DNA from: Crocinitomicaceae bacterium
GTDB lineage: Bacteria; Bacteroidota; Bacteroidia; Flavobacteriales_G; Salibacteraceae
Direction: 5' to 3'
DNA: 64,000 nt
Assembly (NCBI GenBank): GCA_002713215.1
Contig: PAVO01000053.1
Span: 31,518 to 95,517 of the forward strand
The notes under the pieces were generated by a model, which was given only the letters and a program-made list of their open reading frames with translations, did no database searches and was not told where the DNA came from. The position numbers and the translations under genes are program-made. Positions 45,369 to 52,959 of the stretch are shown piece by piece. How positions within the stretch are numbered: position 1 is the stretch's first letter; every line of letters begins with the position of its first letter.

Positions 45369-46832
45369 TTAATTTTTTCTATTTAATTCTTTCTCCAGAT
45401 CGTCAAGTGAGAACTCATTAAAGGCGGTCAACTCGAAACCATCTTTGTCAATTGTTGTCTGCGCCACTCCCATTGTTGGTTTGCCATTAGTATAGCTTAT
45501 GCCTATCACTTTTATTTGTCTGCCGAGTGGAACATTATTGAAAACGATTCGCCCTTCTTTATTTGTCCCAGTCATAATACTGTTAATGTCCTTAAAGATA
45601 ATTTGAACTTTGATGTTTTTTGGCGTTTGCGTTGTTACAAAGAAGTCAATTTTCTCTTCCTCATCTATGTCCCAAAACCTGTCGCAATTTATCCAGCCCA
45701 TTTTAGTTGCGGAGAACATATAATAGTCCAAAGCTGTACTGTCCATTTGTTGAACTGCTTTATCCTTATAGGCTGAGAACTGACCTCGGAATTTTGCCTT
45801 AAACCTATCCCAATTGATTGCACGATTGCCACCAACTCCAAGTGAGTAGTCCCAATCTTGTCTGATTCCGTCTTTAGATGTACTTAAATCAAATGCAGGT
45901 GCAGACTTCAAAAGGTTTAAGACTGTTTTACATGCTTGTTCAGAATTAGCCGGTTTATCATCTAAATGATATGGATGAGGATCTATTTGAAAATCCGTCA
46001 TGTTACCATTTTTGTCGATCTTGATTTCATAATATACATTCCAACCATTATCATAAAGCTCTCTTGCCATTTCACCATTAACATTCGCTGGGTCTCTTAT
46101 GAAATCCAAGATATTTCTATTTTCCCCAACAAGCATTAAATCCCAAAAAGTTGATGTCCAGAGCAAAGCGGAGAGAGTGTAATCATAGAGATCGTCTGTC
46201 ATTTCAATTGGATATTCGACATTGGCCCCTTCAACCATGTCACTTGATGTTGTGTCTGCTTGATTATTTTGGAGTGCCTCGGCCTCGTACATTTTATAAT
46301 CAGGAACCCATGTGGAGGAAGTATCATTTATTGCAACGTCATAGAACAAGCCCATTTCTTTTGTCCCACCGTCCTTAGGAAATCCAATTACAAAAGCTTT
46401 CCCGTCTTTAACGGATAGTTGTTTTCCTTCGGTGGTGGCGTTGAAGTAAATCATACCTCCTGTCTCCAAGATACGTTGTCCTGATGAGGTATTCATATTC
46501 TCCGCAATCATATCTGTTAGAGAGTAACATTCTTTGAGCTCAATATTTACTTTTCCAACAGGTGTTGTACCATCTGCGAATTGGAAAGCATTTTTGGGAA
46601 TGTAAATCGCCGTCCCTTTATCTCCGGTCAACATAGATTCCTCGGTTGGATTGATTTCAAATGTCTTTGTTATTGGTGCAAGGTTTGTCAGCACATCCTC
46701 CAATGAGTTTACCGGAATATTCTTTCTCTCCTCTTGTGTGTTGGTTTCTTCCTCTTTTGTGTTCGTTGAACAACCTATGAACAAGAATGTCAGTATTGCA
46801 ATTGTCCAGCGTATTTTGTTTGGTATTTTCAT
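45369..46832 (-). CDS. Large lipoprotein of unknown function
   Basis: A 487-aa protein from ATG 46832, which gives a lipoprotein signal peptide (RWTIAILTFLFIGCS, lipid Cys near residue 19); an upstream in-frame start adds an unlikely hydrophobic leader. The mature part has an Ig- or fasciclin-like feel (INPTEESMLTGDKGTAIYIPKNAFQFADGTTPVGKVNIELKECYS) and a C-terminal tail with PLGRQIKVIGISYTNGKP. I do not recognise a family. It is on the same strand as the T9SS gene that starts 977 bp further on, but clearly separate. Confidence 0.6.
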   Translation of the reverse strand: MKIPNKIRWTIAILTFLFIGCSTNTKEEETNTQEERKNIPVNSLEDVLTNLAPITKTFEINPTEESMLTGDKGTAIYIPKNAFQFADGTTPVGKVNIELKECYSLTDMIAENMNTSSGQRILETGGMIYFNATTEGKQLSVKDGKAFVIGFPKDGGTKEMGLFYDVAINDTSSTWVPDYKMYEAEALQNNQADTTSSDMVEGANVEYPIEMTDDLYDYTLSALLWTSTFWDLMLVGENRNILDFIRDPANVNGEMARELYDNGWNVYYEIKIDKNGNMTDFQIDPHPYHLDDKPANSEQACKTVLNLLKSAPAFDLSTSKDGIRQDWDYSLGVGGNRAINWDRFKAKFRGQFSAYKDKAVQQMDSTALDYYMFSATKMGWINCDRFWDIDEEEKIDFFVTTQTPKNIKVQIIFKDINSIMTGTNKEGRIVFNNVPLGRQIKVIGISYTNGKPTMGVAQTTIDKDGFELTAFNEFSLDDLEKELNRKN

Positions 46833-46978
46833 TGTACTCAACATTTGGAATATGAAAAGTAATGGATTAAAGACTCCTATACTTTTAATCCAGAAGTAGA
46901 ATAACAAATAATCGCTAATTTTTTGCTTATCCCTTAGCAATCATCGTTATAAGCCTTGTTAATAATAGTTTCTTTGGT

Positions 46979-47809
46979 TTATTCTTTTATAAACCTTAAT
47001 GTATTTCCGTTTTCGAACTTCAAAAAGTATACTCCATTGGGGAGGTTTTTTACTTCAATTTTTTCATTATCGGATACCATTCCATTGTCCATTTCAGTAC
47101 CAAGAATGTTGTAAATTTTGTAGTTTTCTATTGCGGTCAACCCTGAAACCTGAATAAATTCCTTTGTAGGGTTCGGGAAGAATTTCAACGTTCCGCTGGC
47201 TTTAACATCGTAAGTTGATGAGGTTTTTGAAACATCCCATGTAAAGGCATCTAAGGCCAAATAATCCGCACTATTGGTTGTAGTAAAAATTAGCTCATCT
47301 ATGTCTTTATTTGAATTGTCGGTACCTCCTTCACTGGAAAAGTCAATAAAGGTATAACCGTTATTAGGAGTTAAGGTTTCTACATTCGAGAAGCCTGTAT
47401 CCTTTGTTATCGTGAAAACGCTGGCTCCTTTTTTCTTTCCTTCAATCGTTAGGGTTGTACTTGTTGGATTGTGTATGTCAGTGGTAGACACAAAAAGATA
47501 CAGGCTTTTAACCACAAAGTTTTTTCCGTCTGTTGTACTGATAAAATAAGAGGCGCCATCATAGTCCGAGTCAGAAATTGAGTTATCAATGTATTTTTCA
47601 TCGGCTTTGGTGCCATTCCATCCGGCACCGCTAAAGGTGGCTATTTCACAGGTATCTCCCGGTGCTATGCTTCCTATGGTAAAAGACTGTCCATTGTCCG
47701 TAAAAGAGGTTGCGTTAACCGTTTCTGTTTCAAAATCTTCTGTTGATTGTGCACTGACATTAGCACAGGTAAAAAGTGAAAGTATCGTTAAAATGTAAAT
47801 CTGTTTCAT
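46979..47809 (-). CDS. Secreted protein with type IX sorting domain
   Basis: A 276-aa exported protein (signal peptide MKQIYILTILSLFTCANVSAQ). The body has beta-rich segments with Asp/Asn-rich loops (ATFSGAGWNGTKADEKYID, DNSNKDIDELIF). The last 80 residues (LKFFPNPTKEFIQVSGL, YKIYNILGTEMDNG, LPNGVYFLKFENGN) form a type IX secretion C-terminal domain. Function of the body unknown; a surface or released protein is expected. Confidence 0.75.
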   Translation of the reverse strand: MKQIYILTILSLFTCANVSAQSTEDFETETVNATSFTDNGQSFTIGSIAPGDTCEIATFSGAGWNGTKADEKYIDNSISDSDYDGASYFISTTDGKNFVVKSLYLFVSTTDIHNPTSTTLTIEGKKKGASVFTITKDTGFSNVETLTPNNGYTFIDFSSEGGTDNSNKDIDELIFTTTNSADYLALDAFTWDVSKTSSTYDVKASGTLKFFPNPTKEFIQVSGLTAIENYKIYNILGTEMDNGMVSDNEKIEVKNLPNGVYFLKFENGNTLRFIKE

Positions 47810-48038
47810 AGGGGTAGAATTTATTAATTAGTGTTTTCGTTTTAATGTTTGCTCACTGGTTAAACTTAGGGTTAATTCTAAAGTTTATTCGAGACATTTC
47901 CTTTCAAATGTAAACAATAGCTAGTTCACCCAACAAGCAGATTCCGATTTATTCATTTGGTTTGACCGGCTTTCCAATTTAAAACCAGACTATTGTAAGT
48001 GGTTAATTATTAGTGTCTTTGCCAAGGTATTATTGCTT

Positions 48039-48503
48039 TTATAAATAAACCCAGGAAAGCCGATCGGTAATCATTGCAATAATTTCTACACCATCTTTAA
48101 CATCCGAGTGATCTTCTTTTAATAATATTCTATTTGAAACAGGTATTCTGTCAATTATTACCGCCCAGTCTCTTTGAAGAATTTTTTCATAATCGGAATC
48201 CATGCTCTTCATTGCGTCAATTAAAACTGGGGACGTATTTGGGGCGGATTCTATTACCTGGTTAAAAATAATCGTGTCACCTTTATATACGATTTCCGTT
48301 CCAATGCAACTCTTGGGATTGATTCTGGTGAAATCATTTTTTCCTATGGTTAACGCAGTCCTCGAGTTTGATTCGATTAAAGTGATTTGGATATTAACTT
48401 CTTTATTGGTAATTGTATCATTTCCCTTAAGCAAGTATATGTTTTGGCCCCAAACTACATTTCCACTCAGGATAATTAGAATCAGTGTAATGTTTAATCG
48501 CAT
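48039..48503 (-). CDS. Small secreted protein of unknown function (cassette-like)
   Basis: A 154-aa protein with signal peptide MRLNITLILIILSGNVVWGQ. Mature part not recognised: NIYLLKGNDTITNKEVNIQITLIESNSR, FTRINPKSCIGTEIVYK. Its start lies 1 bp from the palindrome at 48505-48569, as expected for the first gene after a cassette site. Part of the second repeat-containing cluster. Confidence 0.55.
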   Translation of the reverse strand: MRLNITLILIILSGNVVWGQNIYLLKGNDTITNKEVNIQITLIESNSRTALTIGKNDFTRINPKSCIGTEIVYKGDTIIFNQVIESAPNTSPVLIDAMKSMDSDYEKILQRDWAVIIDRIPVSNRILLKEDHSDVKDGVEIIAMITDRLSWVYL

Positions 48504-48504
48504 A

Positions 48505-48569
48505 TTAACGTTTGGTATGTGAAGCGTAGCATCCCACGGTATGCTACAATTTAGTATGTATTGTTGGCT
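48505..48569 (-). repeat. attC-like repeat C2
   Basis: About 65 bp. TAACGTTTGGTATGTG on the left and TAGTATGTATTGTTGGC on the right, with central GTAGCAT and ATGCTAC as inverted pair. Bounded by AACG and TTGTTGGC cores like repeat C1. Pairing of the outer arms is imperfect. Confidence 0.55.
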
Positions 48570-48593
48570 CTTTAGGTTTTCTATTTACAAGTA

Positions 48594-49079
48594 TTAGATT
48601 TTATTTAAATCTAAATAATTCACCATCTCGTTTCGTAGACGATTTCTTAAAAGTGTACTCACCGGGTAATAAACAATCCCCAGTGCAATTAAGACTAGTC
48701 CAGGGATTAAGAAGAACTTATCAACTTGGGTATTCGATAGTGCTATTAATGTAAAGATAACTCCACTTAGAATTGCCAGAATGGAAAAAATGGGCAAAAT
48801 GGAATTTGGGTTTACTTTTAATTTTATCAATGGCCCATTTTGTCCTTGCGTGATTTTGCCTTTTAAATAAGCCGATTTTCTTCTTAGGTAAGGCATGTTC
48901 CAGCCAATAATAACCAGTTTATCATAAGCTGTAAATTCATTTTCGCTTGTAAGTTTACCGGCTAACCTTAAAGTTGTTTGCTCAAAGAGGTTTTCAATCT
49001 TTCTCTTTAAACTCTCTTCGTTCAAACTTGAAGAGTAACTTCCTTCCTCAATATTTAATATTCTTTGTATTACGTCCAT
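48594..49079 (-). CDS. Unknown protein with two membrane segments (cassette-like)
   Basis: A 161-aa protein. The first 95 residues are soluble and charged (FEQTTLRLAGKLTSENEFTAYDKLVIIGWN); two membrane segments follow (ILPIFSILAILSGVIFTLIAL and FFLIPGLVLIALGIVYYPV). No family recognised. Lies between attC-like repeats C2 and B5. Confidence 0.5.
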   Translation of the reverse strand: MDVIQRILNIEEGSYSSSLNEESLKRKIENLFEQTTLRLAGKLTSENEFTAYDKLVIIGWNMPYLRRKSAYLKGKITQGQNGPLIKLKVNPNSILPIFSILAILSGVIFTLIALSNTQVDKFFLIPGLVLIALGIVYYPVSTLLRNRLRNEMVNYLDLNKI

Positions 49080-49108
49080 TTAGTGTAAAATTTTTCCTGT
49101 ACAAGAAC

Positions 49109-49212
49109 TAATGCCCCGTAGCTAAACAGGAGTGGGTTTATTTACTTGCTTCGTAGGAGGCTTTTCCTTTCAAATTTAGTCTAAGTTGGTTTTGCATCCT
49201 AACTATTGTAAG
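49109..49212 (-). repeat. attC-like repeat B5 (partial)
   Basis: About 100 bp of family B. TAATGCCCCGTAGCTAAAC on the left resembles repeat B1, and TTTCAAATTTAGTCTAAG near the middle is also shared. The right core is degenerate (CTATTGTAAGC). Outside the main array, between two small minus-strand genes. Confidence 0.5.
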
Positions 49213-49225
49213 CAACTGGTCATTA

Positions 49226-49783
49226 TTATTTCTTCAAAATATATCTTATTCCTACACCAAGAATTAAGGGAATAAGAATTAAAAGCATAATATTTCCTTC
49301 CCAGTTTTTAATGCTCCAATTATCAAAGATAACGAAAGGTAAAACACACAATCCGATTATACCTGGAATCAAATAAAGTAAACCAAATGCAGTTTTATTT
49401 CCTGGCTCATGCATCCAATTCGGAATATTACCTCCGGTGAAATGACCCGGGTTATATTGATTGCCTTGCCACTCGTTATGTCCAGCCAGAATATCTTCGA
49501 TTCGCTTGTTTGCAAGCTCATAGCTATTTTTCCAATTATGTTTTGCACTTAGTCTTATAGCCGAATCTCCTTTCTTTAGATAAGAAATTGAGTTTATTGA
49601 GGAATCAACGTTTAGTAGTTCAGACATTGAAACACTAATCAATAAGTCGTCTTTATCCATAGTTTTCTTAGAATAGAAAACCCAGGAACCATCCACTAAG
49701 TGCTCAGCATAAACTACTACCTCAAGGTCAGTTAGTACTTCTTCAGGGGCTTTTATAGATATTGATTTAGGATCTTTGAACAT
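49226..49783 (-). CDS. Unknown protein with C-terminal membrane helices (cassette-like)
   Basis: A 185-aa protein. The first 140 residues are soluble (VVVYAEHLVDGSWVFYSK, SELANKRIEDILAGHNEW) with a Gly/Asn-rich linker; two membrane segments end the chain (AFGLLYLIPGIIGLCVLPFVIF and IMLLILIPLILGVGIRYIL). Unrecognised. Between repeats B5 and B6. The arrangement, soluble N-domain and two C-terminal helices, is common in inhibitor or immunity-type proteins but that is only a guess. Confidence 0.5.
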   Translation of the reverse strand: MFKDPKSISIKAPEEVLTDLEVVVYAEHLVDGSWVFYSKKTMDKDDLLISVSMSELLNVDSSINSISYLKKGDSAIRLSAKHNWKNSYELANKRIEDILAGHNEWQGNQYNPGHFTGGNIPNWMHEPGNKTAFGLLYLIPGIIGLCVLPFVIFDNWSIKNWEGNIMLLILIPLILGVGIRYILKK

Positions 49784-49796
49784 GGAAACTTGTTGC

Positions 49797-49947
49797 TAAG
49801 GCCTTACAGCCATGAGAAGTAGGCTTTTCGAGTCAGATACTTCGAGACATAGGATTGGGTTATTAATCTTCATTGCTTTCAAATTTACGCCACCGCTAGT
49901 ACCCACCTGACCGAACGGGCAGATTTGCCAACTAGTGGTTGTTAGAA
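49797..49947 (-). repeat. attC-like repeat B6
   Basis: About 150 bp. GCCATGAGAAGTAGGCTTTTCGAG and GGATTGGGTTATTAAT are nearly identical to repeat B3 at 3326-3457, 46 kb away. Right core GTTAGAA. The stop codon of the following gene lies in the core, as in higA. Confidence 0.65.
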
Positions 49948-50213
49948 TTAATTTTGGAATTATTCATTTTATAAACTCCAATAATGGACATTCTAATCAA
50001 TAAAAATATACTTACCCAAGTAAAAATGACGGCAGGAATTCCACTCCCCGTAAATCCCATAACCATTATAGTTTCGGTATAAGGGATGAAAACATCGGTT
50101 AGTGTTCTTGTCTTCAAAAGATCAAAAAAACCGAACCAGCAATTAAGAGAAATAATTATTCCTAAAATCGCATAAACTAAATTCAACCTTAGGGCAATTC
50201 TATATAGCTTCAT
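49932..50213 (-). CDS. Small membrane protein (cassette-like)
   Basis: A 93-aa protein with two or three hydrophobic segments (LNLVYAILGIIISLNCWFGFF; ETIMVMGFTGSGIPAVIFTWVSIFLLIRM). No family recognised. Its stop codon overlaps repeat B6 and its start lies 9 bp from repeat C3, so it fills a complete cassette. Confidence 0.5.
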   Translation of the reverse strand: MKLYRIALRLNLVYAILGIIISLNCWFGFFDLLKTRTLTDVFIPYTETIMVMGFTGSGIPAVIFTWVSIFLLIRMSIIGVYKMNNSKINSNNH

Positions 50214-50222
50214 TAACTTAAT

Positions 50223-50272
50223 GCTAACAGTATATTAAAGTGCGTTTCAATGCACTTTATTTTTTGTTGGCG
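50223..50272 (-). repeat. attC-like repeat C3 (shortest form)
   Basis: A 50-bp hairpin: GCTAACAG ... AAAGTGC-GTTTCAAT-GCACTTT ... TTGTTGGC. The inner stem is a perfect 7-bp pair and both cores are intact. The stop codon of the neighbouring gene lies inside it. Confidence 0.6.
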
Positions 50273-50903
50273 TACGTTTTTTTTTCAAGTATTTGAAGGT
50301 ACTAACCCCTTTGTCATCTCTTACTCCAACAATGTAATTCATACAGGAAGTCAGTTTATTGTCTGTACATATCCAATGGAGTACATTCTTTTCATTGTCA
50401 GGCTCAAGTTTTACTTGTTTGTTACTTTTTATCCAAAGCCCGTTGGAGCCACCATTTGATATACAGTCACCATGGCTGTATTTATAGGTCGAGTCACCAT
50501 TGAAGGTCAAGACATATCTGATATGTCCATTACTATAAATATATGAGTCACCGAAGTTGGTAGTGTCAATTGCAAGTATAGAAGGTATTAAATAGTCACC
50601 TACAATTAGAAGTTTTGAAACCGTCTTCAGTAATGCTCGGTCTGTTGGATATGAATAGCTTTTTTCTATGGAGTCATTTTTAGCTTTTAGGTCTAAGGTC
50701 AAAGTGTCGCCCGTTTGAATACATTGTCCTGAGAATAAGTAGTCGTCATGTGGCCAGATATAGAGTTCCACTTTCTTGTTGTCTGTGATTCTAAGCTCTA
50801 CAAACTCATGCAGTATTGAATACTCATGAGCAACAGTATGACCACCTTGTGCGATTGTTCCTGTTGTGAGGAAAGTCAATAATATCGTTAATGTCCTTGT
50901 CAT
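50247..50903 (-). CDS. Secreted protein of unknown function (cassette-like)
   Basis: About 218 aa from ATG 50903, giving signal peptide MTRTLTILLTFLTTGTIAQG; the longer frame to 50954 adds 17 residues encoded in a palindrome. Mature part has SGQCIQTGDTLTLDLKA, DYLIPSILAIDTTNF and CTDNKLTSCMNYIVGVRD; not recognised. Stop codon overlaps repeat C3, so the gene ends in a cassette core. Confidence 0.55.
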   Translation of the reverse strand: MTRTLTILLTFLTTGTIAQGGHTVAHEYSILHEFVELRITDNKKVELYIWPHDDYLFSGQCIQTGDTLTLDLKAKNDSIEKSYSYPTDRALLKTVSKLLIVGDYLIPSILAIDTTNFGDSYIYSNGHIRYVLTFNGDSTYKYSHGDCISNGGSNGLWIKSNKQVKLEPDNEKNVLHWICTDNKLTSCMNYIVGVRDDKGVSTFKYLKKKRTPTKNKVH

Positions 50904-50913
50904 TTTCAATGTA

Positions 50914-50952
50914 TGCCAACTAGTTTTGTTGAAATAAAACTTTGCAATAACC
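50914..50952 (-). repeat. Possible attC-like hairpin C4
   Basis: Minus strand: GGTTATTGCAAAGTTTT-ATTTCAAC-AAAACTAGTTGGC, with a 6-bp inner stem and GTTGGC right core. Similar in size and form to C3 but with a weaker left core. Confidence 0.4.
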
Positions 50953-51094
50953 ATCTAATATACTGAATAGTACATTTTGATCAACCCAATTAAGAAGATA
51001 ATCTTATAAGTTTGGGTATGCCAATGCAATATCAAATTCCAACATGGTTGTTGGGTTCAAGTTACGGAATTTGAGTTTGCTTTAATCGTTTGGC

Positions 51095-52900
51095 CTAACC
51101 AACAGAAACCAACCTCAACGCCCGAATCTCATTTTCGGTGGCATTTAAAGCGCTAATGATTTGCTTTTGAATGCTATTGGTATCCACCTTCATGTTGTTT
51201 AAGAGGTTTACGTAGTAATGAATGCCTTGAACCAGGTTCTTCTCAAAATCGTTGACGTAGCGCAACTGCTTTTTGTTGTTGAAATCCAGTTCGTTGAGCT
51301 CTTTTTTGAGATAATCGACATACATACCCAATTCCTTGATAAACATGTGCGGGCGTGCATTTTGGTTAAGCAAATCAATTTTACCGTAGATATGGTCTAC
51401 CATTTCTTTAAGCGAAAACTTCTTGGAGAAGTAAGCCAGGTTAGGCCCCGGGCAAACCGAAACACTTGGCCGTTCCAGCTTGGTACTTAGGTTATTCACC
51501 AATAGGGAAGGAGTACCCAGTCCCACACAGATACAAGCCTTTTCAACGATTTTGTTAAAGGCATCTTTGTATTTCTCCGGTGAGAGGTCGAGCGTATCCA
51601 GTTCCTTTATTTTTTTGCTTTGGTATTGCCTGGAAGCCGTACAAATGGGTTTGTCTGTAAATTCTGTATTCGAAACCAGGGTTTTACGAATACATGGCGA
51701 ACCTGGTTTTCCTTTGTCAATGGCTGCCTGCTTTTCGATGTCCTTTGTATTTCCTTTTACTGAGTTAAAGGGCACGCCCAATGGAGAAATATCGCTCAGG
51801 TAGAGGTCGTCTTCCTCTGCATTTTTAAGTAGGTCCACCGTATCGTTATCTATGCTCACTGCTTCTGGAACCAGGAGGAAGGGTGAACCCCAACCCGTAG
51901 AAACCAGGCCGTATTGTTCCATTAAAAATTCCTGCTCGTCCGCATTTCCAATTCCTCCTTGTGCACTTAAGCTAATGCTGGGTTGCTTACCCGGCATGGT
52001 TTTACCCATGGTTTCAAGACTTGCCAGGTAGATGGTTGAAAGTTCTTCTTCCAGTGCTTCCCGGTTGCTTTTAAAGTCATTGAGAATGGGGCCCATAAGA
52101 TGTCCCTGGGTGGCAAAAGCATGCCCTCCACAATTCAATCCCGATTCGAGGCGATATTCTGAAATCCAAATCCCTTTTTTGGCCAGAATTTTCCCCTGAA
52201 CCAACGCCGACCGGTAATCACTTACCTTAAGAATGATTTTTTTGTCAACTTCTCCTTTATCATTTGGAAAGAAGCCATCGAATTCAGTTAGGTAGTTATA
52301 TAAACGGGGATTCATTCCCGCCGAAAATACCAGTGACGATTTTACTTTACTGTTTGCAAAGCCACGAACAGCGGCGTGGGCGTCGTTGAATTCTTGTGGC
52401 AGAGGTTCATTATTGGCATCGTAGTTTACCTTGTCCAGTTTGGTCATAAGGTTTACGTCTATGGAGCCAGTAAAAATCTGACTCTTTAGCTTTTTCTCCG
52501 CCAGTCTTTTCTGCACCGAATTGGTCATCGATTTATACTTAAGGTATTCTTTTTTTAATGGAATACCTTCAGGGAGCATTTCGAAGTACTTCACCAAATC
52601 GTTTCCCTTTTTAAAGGAGATTTTTTTAAGCTCAGTCACTTGTTCCCGAACGCGGTCGTGCATAAGGTCCAGGTAGGCGGTAATTCGTTTTGCCCTAAAA
52701 TCGTAATCCTTTTCGGTGATTGCCTTGTAGGCAATATTGAATTGGTTGCAATACAGTTGTCGCAACTTCTCCATTAGTGTATCATCGGCCAGTGAAATGA
52801 CCGAGGAAATTCCAAATTTTGCTACCTTAATGGGGGTGTCTAGCGTAAAACCGATTCCCATTACCGGTATGTGAAAATTATGTCTGTTTTTATTATTCAT
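51095..52900 (-). CDS. Conserved unknown enzyme-like protein beside NrdJ
   Basis: A 601-aa cytoplasmic protein of unknown function. Its start (HIPVMGIGFTLDTPIKVAKFGISSVISLADDTLMEKL) resembles the first strand and loop of TIM-barrel nitronate-monooxygenase-like enzymes, suggesting a flavin or barrel fold; I cannot identify a catalytic motif. Cysteines are clustered in GLNCGGHAFA, GSPCIRK, PICTAS, KACICVGLG and SVCPGP. From memory, similar proteins occur near B12-dependent ribonucleotide reductase in Bacteroidetes, as here, 60 bp before nrdJ on the same strand. A reductant or radical-related role is only a suggestion. Confidence 0.6.
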   Translation of the reverse strand: MNNKNRHNFHIPVMGIGFTLDTPIKVAKFGISSVISLADDTLMEKLRQLYCNQFNIAYKAITEKDYDFRAKRITAYLDLMHDRVREQVTELKKISFKKGNDLVKYFEMLPEGIPLKKEYLKYKSMTNSVQKRLAEKKLKSQIFTGSIDVNLMTKLDKVNYDANNEPLPQEFNDAHAAVRGFANSKVKSSLVFSAGMNPRLYNYLTEFDGFFPNDKGEVDKKIILKVSDYRSALVQGKILAKKGIWISEYRLESGLNCGGHAFATQGHLMGPILNDFKSNREALEEELSTIYLASLETMGKTMPGKQPSISLSAQGGIGNADEQEFLMEQYGLVSTGWGSPFLLVPEAVSIDNDTVDLLKNAEEDDLYLSDISPLGVPFNSVKGNTKDIEKQAAIDKGKPGSPCIRKTLVSNTEFTDKPICTASRQYQSKKIKELDTLDLSPEKYKDAFNKIVEKACICVGLGTPSLLVNNLSTKLERPSVSVCPGPNLAYFSKKFSLKEMVDHIYGKIDLLNQNARPHMFIKELGMYVDYLKKELNELDFNNKKQLRYVNDFEKNLVQGIHYYVNLLNNMKVDTNSIQKQIISALNATENEIRALRLVSVG

Positions 52901-52959
52901 TTTTTATTGTTTCGAGCAGGTTCAATTTTCACTGCTCATTTCTTTTCTTGTTTCATGCA

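Noticed and set aside
47880..48010. Additional attC-like repeat upstream of the T9SS gene
   Set aside because: TTTATTCGAG and TTTCAAATGTAAAC resemble repeat B1, but cores and arms are too degenerate to support a feature.
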